NCBI GenBank assembly: GCA_002698365.1
Contig: NZWM01000051.1
Coordinates: forward strand, 1-33,598
Length of the DNA stretch: 33,598 bases
From: Flavobacteriales bacterium
Lineage (GTDB): Bacteria > Bacteroidota > Bacteroidia > Flavobacteriales > TMED113
Direction of reading: 5' to 3'
The translations under genes and the position numbers were made by a program. This document shows, piece after piece, positions 1 through 8,410 of this stretch. Every line of letters starts with the position of its first letter. Position 1 is the stretch's first letter. A model generated the notes under the pieces. That model saw only the letters and a program-made list of their open reading frames with translations. It was not told where the DNA came from and made no database searches.

Positions 1-658
1 AAATAGATGAAAGCCTTCCTCCAAATCTCGCTGGGAAACCACCTTTTGTTAAATTTATATTTTTTATTGCATCTTCATTAAATACAGAAAAAAACCCTAA
101 AAGATGAGAGGCGTGATAAATATTTACTCCGTCTAAAAGAATTAAATTTTGATCAGGCCCTCCGCCTCTGACATAAAACCCACTTGATCCTTCACTACCG
201 GACTGGACACCCGGCAAAAGCTGTATTGATTTTAACACATCTACTTCACCTAAAAGTGCAGGGATTTGTTTAACCTCTTTGGCATTCACATTAATCACAC
301 TACTTAAAATAGATTTAGCATTATTTTCTTGTGAAGTTAATTCTATTGCAGATAGAGTGTTTCTGTTGATTGAAATCAGAAAATCATGAGTCACATTTTT
401 ATTTATAATAATATCTAAAGTATCTGCCTCATATCCGATGTATGAGCAGATGATTTTAGTTTCTCCTTTTTTAATAGCAAGATTAAAATATCCGAATGAG
501 TTTGTTGCACAACCTTGCCCAGTATAAGTGTCATAGATGTTGGCACCAATTAATGTTTCCCCAGTTGCTTTGTCAGTTACATAGCCAGAAATATTATATT
601 CTGTTTGACTGTAGACAAAAAAAGAAAGTAAAAAAAAGAAATAATAAATTTTTTTCAC
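1..658 (-). CDS. TonB-dependent outer membrane receptor, N-terminal part (cut by window edge)
   Basis: The visible 219 codons encode a signal peptide (start KKIYYFFFLLSFFVYSQ), then a carboxypeptidase-like regulatory beta domain (about residues 22-100, with ISGYVTDKATGETLIGANI), then the start of a TonB receptor plug (about 120-219, with LKSIQLLPGVQSGSEGSSGF, YVRGGGPDQNLILLDGV and GGFPARFGGRLSS). This domain order is typical of Bacteroidota receptors that import large or scarce substrates across the outer membrane with TonB energy; the substrate cannot be told from this end. The barrel lies beyond base 1. I chose the GTG at 656-658 because the signal peptide begins there and a good promoter lies immediately upstream. 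An in-frame ATG at 707-709 would add 17 residues before the signal peptide and looks less likely. The family call is secure; the start is less so. Confidence 0.9.
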   Translation of the reverse strand, partial: MKKIYYFFFLLSFFVYSQTEYNISGYVTDKATGETLIGANIYDTYTGQGCATNSFGYFNLAIKKGETKIICSYIGYEADTLDIIINKNVTHDFLISINRNTLSAIELTSQENNAKSILSSVINVNAKEVKQIPALLGEVDVLKSIQLLPGVQSGSEGSSGFYVRGGGPDQNLILLDGVNIYHASHLLGFFSVFNEDAIKNINLTKGGFPARFGGRLSSI

Positions 659-663
659 GGGAG

Positions 664-693
664 CAAAGATAAAGTTTTTAGTATTTAAATCAA
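664..693 (-). promoter_or_regulatory. Bacteroidota-type promoter for the TonB-dependent receptor gene
   Basis: On the minus strand there is a TTG (-33 element, 691-693), a 19-base spacer, and an exact TAnnTTTG -7 element, TATCTTTG (664-671). Sequence and spacing both fit the known Bacteroidota sigma-A consensus. Only five bases separate the -7 box from the GTG start, so the transcript would begin at or beside the start codon. It separates the receptor gene from the GLPGLI-like gene upstream. This is a pattern match; no transcript data are available. Confidence 0.6.
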
Positions 694-762
694 TTTGCAA
701 ATTAGGCATTCTAATAATTATTCATTTATCTCTACCAATCTAATTCAAGACTACATAAATAT

Positions 763-1392
763 CTATTTTTTTTCAGTTAAAATAAATTTTTTTCGATTCA
801 GTGGTTCTATGGATATTGTTTTAGCTCTTTGAACAATTATTGTTTTTTCTTTTTTTGAGTTCACCGTAAGTTCCAAGGGTAGTCCATGATTTTGAAATTT
901 ACCTTTACCATTAATCTCTGGCGCTAAAAATCCATTGGTTTTAGATGAGTCATTTTCAAAATGAAAGGAAATACAACTATACCCTAAGATAGTTTTTTTG
1001 TTTGCTCCTAATATAATCTTACTTTCAGAATCTTCACGTCTTGCTTTTTTTTCTATAAAAATGTTGTCTACAACACTGTCATTTACAATTGTTTGGGTTT
1101 TTTCCCAATATAAATTCAAGCTGTCATTTTCCACAGAAATAGTTGAGTGTACCATGTGATCCCCCATTATTTTAACATCAATATTTGTTTCATTTCTAGA
1201 GCCAATTATTGAATAATAACCGACAGACTTCGTTGGCAGATGTTTTTGAAACATTCTAATTTTGAATGGAATTTTTGCGTATTCAATAGAGTATACCACT
1301 TTTAATTGCTCATCCTTCTGGGGAATTTGACCCACAAAAAAACAAGGAAAAAATAAAAAAATTATAACAGCACAGTATTTAATATTTTTCAT
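763..1392 (-). CDS. Exported GLPGLI/DUF4412-like protein of unknown function
   Basis: This 209-residue protein has a signal peptide (MKNIKYCAVIIFLFFPCFFVGQ) followed by a beta-rich body. The middle and end carry the pattern seen in the GLPGLI and DUF4412 families of Bacteroidota: KKTILGYSCISFHF, then a segment with FLAPEI, then HGLPLELTV. Such proteins are periplasmic or attached to the outer membrane and have no proven function. The gene lies about 100 bases upstream of the TonB receptor gene on the same strand and about 45 bases downstream of the lipoprotein gene, so it could be co-transcribed with the lipoprotein. The receptor has its own likely promoter. No clear promoter is visible directly before this gene. 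Export is well supported; the family name is a match from memory to short motifs. Confidence 0.65.
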   Translation of the reverse strand: MKNIKYCAVIIFLFFPCFFVGQIPQKDEQLKVVYSIEYAKIPFKIRMFQKHLPTKSVGYYSIIGSRNETNIDVKIMGDHMVHSTISVENDSLNLYWEKTQTIVNDSVVDNIFIEKKARREDSESKIILGANKKTILGYSCISFHFENDSSKTNGFLAPEINGKGKFQNHGLPLELTVNSKKEKTIIVQRAKTISIEPLNRKKFILTEKK

Positions 1393-1437
1393 AAAAGTAG
1401 TTTTTGTGGAAGCTAAAATAGAGATTCTAATTATATA

Positions 1438-2097
1438 TTATTTAAACTTAATTGTAAGTTTATGTAATTCACCAAAATCAATTGTGTCATTTAAATTACG
1501 ATCTGTTAAAATGGCCAGGAAAAACTTAGTGATTTCTGTGCTGGAGATAGGTGTCGTGGTAATGGTGTTATCGGGCTTTCTCACACAAAACTCATTGACT
1601 TCAAATTCTAATTTTAGCAAATCTCCAAAGTCATCTATTAAATTTAATCTCCTGCTAGTTGTGTTTTCATAATATAAATAATGATGTCCTGGCCGATCTG
1701 AATCTGTTTCGAATAACAGGTGTTTGTCAGATCCATCGCCATACATTGCATATCCTGTTCCTGGTGAAAAACAAGGAATGTTTGTTGTTGCGAGACCTGT
1801 CTGGATCTTATTAAATTCACGGTCTGTTAAAAATACAGCTATTTGCGTCGCATTGTATTTGGTTAAATGCAGAGTGTCATTATAACATTCATTATAACAT
1901 CTAATCGAAAAAGAATTTTTCTCCAACTCTATGGTTTCAGATTGTTTTTTTATTGCCAGCTCTTCACCATTTTGATATATATAAACAACATGTTCTTCAT
2001 TAGTTGACAAATCAGAATGATCAGTAATTAATGTCTGTGAAGTTTGGCAAGAACACAAAATTAATATTACTAGAAAAATAGATTTCAAGTTATTCAT
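1438..2097 (-). CDS. Putative lipoprotein with internally duplicated domain and EF-hand-like loop
   Basis: The 219-residue product starts with a lipoprotein signal (MNNLKSIFLVILILCSC); Cys15 or Cys17 is the likely lipidated residue. I do not recognise a named family. The body looks duplicated. HVVYIYQN (36-43) resembles HHYLYYEN (138-145), SFSIRCYNE (62-70) resembles EFEVNEFCV (164-172), and VFLTDREFN (88-96) resembles AILTDRNLN (195-203), an offset of about 102-107 residues. The second copy ends with D199-x-N-x-N-x-x-I-D-x-x-E210, which fits a 12-residue EF-hand or dockerin-like calcium loop. The first copy has lost most of these positions. It is probably a surface or periplasmic lipoprotein, possibly calcium-binding. 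It is transcribed away from the cold-shock gene. Confidence 0.6.
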   Translation of the reverse strand: MNNLKSIFLVILILCSCQTSQTLITDHSDLSTNEEHVVYIYQNGEELAIKKQSETIELEKNSFSIRCYNECYNDTLHLTKYNATQIAVFLTDREFNKIQTGLATTNIPCFSPGTGYAMYGDGSDKHLLFETDSDRPGHHYLYYENTTSRRLNLIDDFGDLLKLEFEVNEFCVRKPDNTITTTPISSTEITKFFLAILTDRNLNDTIDFGELHKLTIKFK

Positions 2098-2212
2098 ATA
2101 CTATTATATAAAACCTAAATTAATATATTTTCGTATAAATTTTTTCTGAAAAAAATAGAAAGCATATTAATTTTTGTATTTTCACGTAAAATTTTTAAAT
2201 ATAAAATATAAA

Positions 2213-2407
2213 ATGGTAAAAGGAACAGTAAAATTTTTTAATCACACGAAAGGCTTTGGTTTCATAACGGAAGAGGAGTCTGGGAAAGATTATTTTGTCC
2301 ACTCTACAGGAATTCTTTCAAGAATACAAGATGGCGACGTAGTTGAGTTTGAACTAGCAGACGACCCTAAAGGTAAGAGAGCAGTGGAGGTGAAGCCGGT
2401 AGAATAA
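2213..2407 (+). CDS. cspA: Cold-shock domain protein (CspA family)
   Basis: This 64-residue protein is a single cold-shock domain. It begins MVKGTVKFFNHTKGFGFI, carries the RNP1-like KGFGFI and the RNP2-like DYFVHS, and ends GKRAVEVKPVE. These beta-barrel proteins bind single-stranded RNA and DNA in the cytoplasm and melt RNA structure. The ATG at 2213 is chosen because family members start right at M-x-K-G-x-V-K; an in-frame start at 2174 would add 13 residues unlike the family. The gene stands alone and divergent from the lipoprotein gene. Its leader is very AT-rich, and a near match to the -7 box occurs at about 2168-2176, too weak to annotate. Confidence 0.95.
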   Translation: MVKGTVKFFNHTKGFGFITEEESGKDYFVHSTGILSRIQDGDVVEFELADDPKGKRAVEVKPVE

Positions 2408-2469
2408 CCGTTTTATTTTCATAAATACTCACAATACTTCTTGCGGCATATTTACTATAGATTTCTCCT

Positions 2470-4764
2470 TTATTTGGAAATAATAAATGTTTTGTTTTCA
2501 GAATCAGTAGAATGAATGAAATTCATCATATATAATCCTGCTGAAAGCCCAGAGAGATTAATAGTATAATTTTGATTATGTTGCGTTGAAATATTCGTTT
2601 TTTGATAAACGACTTGTCCTTTGGCATCTAATATATATATATCGCCTATTAAGCTTCTATGGGAGTTGTTCTTAAGCGTAAAAGATCCATTGTTTGGATT
2701 TGGAAATAGTGTGATATTATTGTTTAAGTTATTGTTGCACATAAATTCAAATTCAGATAAATCAAAGAAATTTATCAAGTGCGATCTAAACTTACATGGC
2801 CTTTCAGATAAAAAATGTATTAAATCATAAATCGAGTTTTCCCAGTTAGTATAAGAATGGGGGAAGCTCCACCGGTCTATATGACGGGGTATTTCATTAC
2901 TATATAAATTTTGTATTATTATTATTTGATCTAGTAAAACTCCGCTGTTAGCGTAATCATTTAGCATTTCTGCTGCGCGACTAATAAAGTCATTTCTAAA
3001 ATCTTCATATTCTAATAATAGCCTAAATAGTTGAGTTGATTCAACCGGATTGGGCCATTCAATGTTAGTATCAGTATTTGTGCAATGATCAAACATATTA
3101 TAGTTGGGGTCTCCCATGCTGGCATCAAGATCATAAAATATAAACCGCCATTTTTTTTCAGGATTATTTATAAATCTCCATAATTTGATATTGTTTCCAG
3201 GCCAATCATAATTTGCAAAAAACATTTGAGCAAGTTGATAATTAATATAGTTTTCAACATCAATTTGAGTTTTTATATATTCATAAGCATCTAATGTATT
3301 TAAATCATTTGTGTTTATAAAATTAAATAGCTAATTAAATATTTCACAAGTATTTATATAGCCCTCTAATATTTCAACGTCTTCTTCGGTTTCATATTTA
3401 TCATTAATATAGTATTCATCGATATATTCTCTTATAGTGTGAACTCCCCAGTATTCACCGTTTAAAAAAACTATTGCTGGCTGAAAATCTTGTGTTTCAA
3501 GATTTGAATTTTTTACAATATTATGTGAAACAACATCTTTAATAATAGAATGACCCCAACATCCCATTGTAGTTTGTATAATAAATCTTTTATATTGATT
3601 TATATTATTATTGCCCATTAGTGGGTAATTGAAATATTTTTTGCCATATTCTTTTCTTGCATATAGTCTAAGTGATTTTTGTGCTGCTGCTCTTGTTTTT
3701 CCGCCATGAATTCTAACTCCAGCATCTTGTGAAAATTTAATAAGACCATTTTCATTAAAGTATTCAACATGAATGGGTCGTTCCCACATAATCCCTTTTT
3801 GAAAATAATTTCCCGTCCAATTTGGATCGTTTTCATCAAAGAAAACACCGGGTACATAAATACCACTATCGGAACTAAAAAAATTTAATTCATCGGTAAC
3901 TATAGACATAATAGGTAGATTATATTTTTTTTCAATCCCATTGTTTACGAAGTAAGTTTGAGTATGTACTTTGCTTGATGGTTGTCCATTGCGATAACTA
4001 ATACATCTAATAATATTGGCTTTTTTTATTATTTCTGACGGAGAAGTCCATGCCGGATAATCTATTGTAGATTGGTGGGGACTAGTCGGGAATTCTGAAA
4101 AATGATTTGCATCAAAATCCCTACTATAAATAAGGATAGAGTCTTGAAATAAATAAGAATTTGTATTTGGAATACTTCCGTCCAGAGTATAATATATGGT
4201 GTCACTTAAAAGAGATTGAATATATAGATTAAAAGGTTGATTATAAAAACCAGGTTTATTAGAAAAAACAAGTTGATTAGTGTTGTTGTTTGATGAATTA
4301 GGTGTGCAAATATCTAAGTGAAGAAGATTAGTTGATCCGTCGGGAAGTCTGCCGTAACTTTCGTCTTCTTCTAAAATTACGGGCATAATATAGTCAACTA
4401 TTTGTTTTTCACTTTTTGATAAATATATAAACTCTCCAGATGCTGCTAACTTGAAATTAGTATGAAGCTCATTTCCTACCTTGATATCCTTACCAGAAGC
4501 AAAGATCATTAATGTGCTGTCTGAAGAAATATTTATATTTGGAAAGGCCCATTTGTTTAGGGTATTAGGATCATCAGATAAAGTATAATTATTTAAGTTA
4601 ACATTATTATTGGTAGGATTGTATATTTCGATCCAATCAGAAGGCTCACCATCTACATCTAAAACACAAGTGTTGTTGTTCGACATGATTTCATTAATAA
4701 CTAAATCTTGTGTGTAAGATATATTTATAAGAAATAAGTTAAAGAAAATAAAGTGTCGAAACAT
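2470..4764 (-). pseudogene. CotH-type protein with lamin-tail domain and T9SS sorting tail, interrupted by one in-frame TAG
   Basis: Read through, the frame gives 764 residues: a signal peptide (MFRHFIFFNLFLINISYTQ), a lamin-tail domain (about 20-120, with INEIMSNN and SDWIEIYNPTNN), a chitobiase C-terminal-like fold (about 165-270, with YYTLDGSIPN), a CotH domain (about 275-620, with GVRIHGGKTRAAAQKSLRLY and WRFIFYDLDASMGD), and a T9SS type A sorting tail over about the last 80 residues (LFPNPNNGSFTL). CotH proteins resemble kinases; this one would be secreted by the type IX system. Codon 478 is TAG (3331-3333, minus). The frame stays open on both sides and the 35 codons between this stop and the next ATG (3225) are typical CotH sequence, so the break is a single base change, read-through, or a sequence error. 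The first part alone would be secreted without its sorting tail. Confidence 0.85.
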
Positions 4765-4784
4765 TTTGTTGTCTAATTTTCAAA

Positions 4785-5540
4785 CTATTTTTTTTGACTA
4801 TCGATACATTCTCTCCAAGTGTTTAATTTACGTTTGTATTCAATATATGATGGCTTTTGTTTGTATTCTTCGTGATTTAGGCCTTCTTCTCGAAAAGGTT
4901 TCTCAGGTTTGTCTCCACATTCGCCCCAAGAAAACCTCTTTTTTGTCAAGCTTGAGCAATCATTCCAAGCTTTTAAATTTTGTTTATACTCAATGTATGA
5001 TTGTGTTTGTTTATACTCATCATGATTCAATCCTTTTTCTCGAAAAGGTTTTGATGGTTTGTCTCCACAGTTTTCTCTTATTTTGTTTAAGATCGCTTCA
5101 AAATCCTTATCCATAGTTGCTTCATTTCTTTTAGAAATGCCTTGTGGACTCATGCAGTTTTTCCATTCTTTTAAAACTTTTTTATAGTTTAGATATACAG
5201 TGGTTTTAATGTAATCATCATGCTTTTGCCCCCTCTGTTTAATGGGTTTTTGGGGTTTGTCTCCACAAGGATTAGAAATTTTCTCTTTAAATTTTTCTAT
5301 CGTAGCTTCTATTTTTTGTTTTTCTAACTTACCCTCATCTCGCTCAGAGATAGCAAGTGGACTCATGCATTTTTTCCAAATTTTCAAATCGTGTTTATAA
5401 TTAATATATAATTCAGATTGTTTATATTCTTTTTTGCTTTGAGTTTCTAATTGCACAGGTTTAACGGGCCTTTCACCACAATCATTGTTCTGGGCAAGAC
5501 AAATAAATGGAATAATAAAGAGCAGTAGTGTTTTTCTCAT
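4785..5540 (-). CDS. Secreted four-repeat Cys-bounded protein of unknown function
   Basis: After a signal peptide (MRKTLLLFIIPFICLAQ), the 251-residue protein is four copies of an exactly 38-residue unit at residues 21-58, 92-129, 158-195 and 208-245. The unit pattern is CG[DE][KR]PxKP, then [ED]Y at 18-19, Y at 25, YK at 28-29, L at 32, W at 35 and C at 38. Each unit therefore begins and ends with Cys, which suggests a disulfide closing each module outside the cytoplasm. Linkers 1 and 2 are related to each other (MSPxxISxRxE followed by a charged, probably helical stretch); linker 3 is short. Units 3 and 4 are nearly the same, pointing to a recent duplication. It lies 20 bases upstream of the CotH gene on the same strand, so the two may be co-transcribed. 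I recognise no characterised family; small Bacteroidota proteins with similar CGxKPxxP openings are familiar but unexplained. Confidence 0.7.
   Translation of the reverse strand: MRKTLLLFIIPFICLAQNNDCGERPVKPVQLETQSKKEYKQSELYINYKHDLKIWKKCMSPLAISERDEGKLEKQKIEATIEKFKEKISNPCGDKPQKPIKQRGQKHDDYIKTTVYLNYKKVLKEWKNCMSPQGISKRNEATMDKDFEAILNKIRENCGDKPSKPFREKGLNHDEYKQTQSYIEYKQNLKAWNDCSSLTKKRFSWGECGDKPEKPFREEGLNHEEYKQKPSYIEYKRKLNTWRECIDSQKK
4806..5480 (-). repeat. Four 114-base coding repeats (38-residue Cys-bounded module)
   Basis: The copies lie at 5367-5480, 5154-5267, 4956-5069 and 4806-4919 on the minus strand. Each encodes a module that opens with CG[DE][KR]P and closes with W-x-x-C. The last two copies (CGDKP-x-KPFRE-x-GLNH) are the most alike. 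Short DNA words shared by copies, such as tttgtctccaca, recur at the Cys-Gly-Asp-Lys-Pro codons on the plus strand. Confidence 0.9.
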
Positions 5541-5731
5541 GTTAAATAATTTTTTGACTAAATATTGTATTTCACAGAATTAGCTTTTATAAAATATTTA
5601 GTTTGATTTTTTTTGTTTTCGAATTATTAGGTTATTAATTTAATACATCTCGGGATTAGATTGATAAGTTGTTTTAAAGATACATAAAAATATTTGGGTT
5701 TGATCAAAAAAACTGTTTACTAAAAATTTGG

Positions 5732-7441
5732 TTAATGAAATTGATCCGGAGATATGTTAGGGTTTTTTAATTTATCAATTTGATCCACTATCTCACTGTT
5801 TTCTATTCTTGAAAACAACAATGATGGTTGTTTTATTTCATGCCCAGGATTGATGTTGTTTAATTTTCCGGCAGACTCCCAGTTCTTTAACTTAATGTTT
5901 AACATGTCTTTTATTTTTTGTGAAGTAAAGGGCATGAATGGTTCGCTGACAATAGCTAAAGTTGTTATTAATTGAATTGAAATATTTAGAATGGTTTCTG
6001 TCCGAGTTTTCCCTTCATCTTGCTTAAATAACTTCCAGGGTTCAGTGTCTGCCAAGTATTTGTTTCCTAATCTAGCTAAATCCATAACTGCTTGTAAAGC
6101 AAAACGAAACTTATAGTTGTCAATCAAGTTTGCAATTTCTTTTGGTTTAGACTTTAATTCATTAATTAGGTCCAGATCAATTTTTTCCAATGCATTTTGT
6201 TTAGGAATTCGGCCATCCCAGTATTTATGACATAGCACAAACACACGATTGATAAAGTTTCCTAGAATTGCTACCAGTTCATTATTATTTCTAGCTTGAA
6301 AATCAGCCCAAGTAAAATCATTGTCTTTATTTTCTGGCGCATTAATGCATAGCACGTATCTTAAGACATCTTGTTTGTTAGGGAAATCAACTAAATATTC
6401 ATGTAGCCAAACAGCCCAATTTCGTGATGTTGATATTTTCTTGCCCTCAAGGTTTAAAAATTCATTTGCAGGAACATTATGTGGTAAAATATAATTGCCA
6501 TGAGCCTTTAACATAGCTGGAAAAATAATACAATGAAATACAATGTTGTCTTTACCAATAAAATGAATCAATTTTGTGTTTTCGTCACACCAATATGGCT
6601 CCCATTTTGTATTGTTTTTATTAGCCCAAGCTTGAGTTGCAGAAATATATCCTATTGGAGCATCAAACCAGACATATAAGACTTTGCCATCATTATCTTT
6701 TATGGGGATTTTAACTCCCCAATTCAAGTCTCTTGTGACAGCTCTTGGCTGCAGTCCTGAATTCAACCAAGATTGACATTGGCCTAAAACATTTTGTTTC
6801 CATTTTTTTTTATCTGCATCAGAAATCCATTGTTTTAGCCAAGATTCGTGTTTATTTAAGGGCAAGTACCAATGCTTCGTTTGTTTTTTTGTTAATGTTC
6901 CTCCACTCAACATGGAAGATGGATTTTTTAATTGAGATGGAGTTAGACTAGCTCCGCATTGTTCACATTGATCACCATAAGCATGTTCGTAATGACATAT
7001 TGGACAAGTTCCTTTAATATACCTGTCTGCCAAGAAAGTGTTTTCAGATTCGTCATAATACTCTTCGGTGGTTTTTTCAAGAAAATCACCATTTTCATGT
7101 AATTTTTTAAAAAACCCAGATGCTATTTCATGATGTAATTTACTTGATGTGCGATCATAAAAGTCAAAAGATATTCCGAAATTTAAAAATGAATTTTTGA
7201 TTATTGTGTGATATTTATCAATTACTTCTTTTGGGGATATGTTATTTTTTTTTGCTTTGATTGTAATTGGCACCCCATGTTCGTCAGACCCACAAACATA
7301 TAAAACATCGGTGCCAATACTACGCTTATATCTAGCAAAAATATCTGCAGGGATATATACCCCAGCTAAGTGTCCTATGTGAATGGGTCCGTTCGCATAA
7401 GGTAATGCCGCTGTAATGGTAAATCTGGGAGAGTCGCTCAT
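5732..7441 (-). CDS. metG: Methionyl-tRNA synthetase, short form
   Basis: The enzyme charges tRNA-Met with methionine using ATP in the cytoplasm. The 569-residue protein has the class I HIGH signature ([16 protein letters not shown], about 14-29), a zinc knuckle in the connective peptide ([18 protein letters not shown]), and the KMSKS loop as KISTSR within a segment typical of Bacteroidota MetG ([15 protein letters not shown]). The anticodon-binding helical domain follows. The protein stops soon after [12 protein letters not shown]. Many bacterial MetG proteins, including many from this phylum, continue for about 100 more residues with a C-terminal EMAP-type tRNA-binding/dimerisation domain, which is absent here. 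No frameshift is evident at the 3' end. The gene is divergent from the LD-carboxypeptidase gene, with only 42 bases between the starts. Confidence 0.96.
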   Translation of the reverse strand: MSDSPRFTITAALPYANGPIHIGHLAGVYIPADIFARYKRSIGTDVLYVCGSDEHGVPITIKAKKNNISPKEVIDKYHTIIKNSFLNFGISFDFYDRTSSKLHHEIASGFFKKLHENGDFLEKTTEEYYDESENTFLADRYIKGTCPICHYEHAYGDQCEQCGASLTPSQLKNPSSMLSGGTLTKKQTKHWYLPLNKHESWLKQWISDADKKKWKQNVLGQCQSWLNSGLQPRAVTRDLNWGVKIPIKDNDGKVLYVWFDAPIGYISATQAWANKNNTKWEPYWCDENTKLIHFIGKDNIVFHCIIFPAMLKAHGNYILPHNVPANEFLNLEGKKISTSRNWAVWLHEYLVDFPNKQDVLRYVLCINAPENKDNDFTWADFQARNNNELVAILGNFINRVFVLCHKYWDGRIPKQNALEKIDLDLINELKSKPKEIANLIDNYKFRFALQAVMDLARLGNKYLADTEPWKLFKQDEGKTRTETILNISIQLITTLAIVSEPFMPFTSQKIKDMLNIKLKNWESAGKLNNINPGHEIKQPSLLFSRIENSEIVDQIDKLKNPNISPDQFH

Positions 7442-7483
7442 AGTTTTTTGTATATTGTGTAAAAGTATATTAAAGGATTCAAA

Positions 7484-8410
7484 ATGCCAATAAATAATAT
7501 TAATTCTGTAACTCCCCCCTTTTTAAAAAAGGATGATGTGGTAGAAATTATTGCTTCTTCAAAATTTGTGAGTAAGAATGATATTGGGTTGGCGATTCAA
7601 TCAATTGAAGAAGCTGGATTTAATGTTAAAATAAATAGCACTCTTTTTAATAAATTAGATGTGTTTTCGGGCTCTATTCAAAATAGGATTGCTGTACTGC
7701 AAGAAGCGCTGGATAGTAGAACATCCCAAGCTCTTTTATTTGCTAGGGGTGGGTATGGCTTCATACATCTTATCGATTATATTGATTTTTCAACTTTTAT
7801 TAAGACCCCTAAGTGGATTGTGGGTTTTAGTGATATGACTATTTTATTAACACACTTACAATTGAATTATCAGATAAAATCTATTCATGGACCCATGGCA
7901 TACAATTTTTTAAACACTGACACCCACTCAAGGAAACAATTGTTTTCTTTGTTGACGGGGAACTTAGAAGAACTAAAATTTGATTCTGTGTCTTTTAATA
8001 AATGTGGTGTCTCAGAGGGGGTTGTACTGGGTGGTAATTTATCTATTTTATCTAGTTTAGTTGGCTCGTCTTCATTGTCATCCAATTTGGATCAATATAT
8101 TTTATTTATTGAAGATCTAGATGAGTATTTATATCATATAGAAAGAATGATGTATACTTTAGATAGGGCTGGTGTTTTAAAAAATTTAAAAGGATTAATT
8201 GTTGGGCATATGACCAATATTTTAGATAATGAAATTCCTTTCGGCAAAACAGTATATGAATTGATTTATGATGTTGCAAAAAAATATAATTATCCAATTT
8301 GTTTTAATTTTCCTGCAGGTCATGACTTGCAAAATATCCCATTTATAATTGGCGCCAAAATACAGATGGATATTAATAGTCATTGTTCCAGAATTAAATA
8401 TATCAAATGA
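7484..8410 (+). CDS. ldcA: LD-carboxypeptidase (peptidase family S66)
   Basis: Family S66 enzymes remove the terminal D-alanine from tetrapeptide stems of peptidoglycan fragments during cell-wall recycling; some members instead cleave antibiotic-like peptides. The 308-residue length is normal. The catalytic triad is visible: Ser116 in GFSDMT, Glu210 in LFIEDLDEY, and His280 in [15 protein letters not shown] (87-92) is another family landmark. There is no signal peptide, as expected for a cytoplasmic recycling enzyme. Its stop overlaps the start of the next gene (ATGA), so the two are probably translationally coupled. Substrate specificity cannot be read from sequence. Confidence 0.93.
   Translation: MPINNINSVTPPFLKKDDVVEIIASSKFVSKNDIGLAIQSIEEAGFNVKINSTLFNKLDVFSGSIQNRIAVLQEALDSRTSQALLFARGGYGFIHLIDYIDFSTFIKTPKWIVGFSDMTILLTHLQLNYQIKSIHGPMAYNFLNTDTHSRKQLFSLLTGNLEELKFDSVSFNKCGVSEGVVLGGNLSILSSLVGSSSLSSNLDQYILFIEDLDEYLYHIERMMYTLDRAGVLKNLKGLIVGHMTNILDNEIPFGKTVYELIYDVAKKYNYPICFNFPAGHDLQNIPFIIGAKIQMDINSHCSRIKYIK

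Noticed and set aside
1406-1672. Plus-strand open frame overlapping the minus-strand lipoprotein gene
   Set aside because: It lies antisense to a gene with a clear lipoprotein signal, shows no family motif, and its composition is that of a reversed coding sequence. The same reasoning removes the other open frames antisense to metG, leuS, dioxygenase, CotH and the Cys-repeat gene.
2160-2212. Promoter for the cold-shock gene at TAATTTTTG
   Set aside because: It has one base too many for TAnnTTTG and no TTG at the right distance upstream.
2408-2469. Intrinsic terminator between the cold-shock and CotH genes
   Set aside because: The only inverted repeat seen (TTTATT with AATAAA around 2470-2490) is six A/T pairs and overlaps coding sequence, too weak to call. 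Other convergent gene pairs overlap at their ends and show no strong hairpin.
3331-3333. TAG as a reassigned sense codon
   Set aside because: Several intact genes in the window (rlmN, dnaG, alr, leuS, M23 peptidase) terminate at TAG in the expected place, so TAG is a normal stop here.
5541-5731. Small gene or RNA in the largest intergenic gap
   Set aside because: The 191 bases are AT-rich with no open frame of note, no tRNA cloverleaf and no clear promoter; a TAATTCTG near 5590 differs from the -7 consensus by one base and lacks a -33 element.
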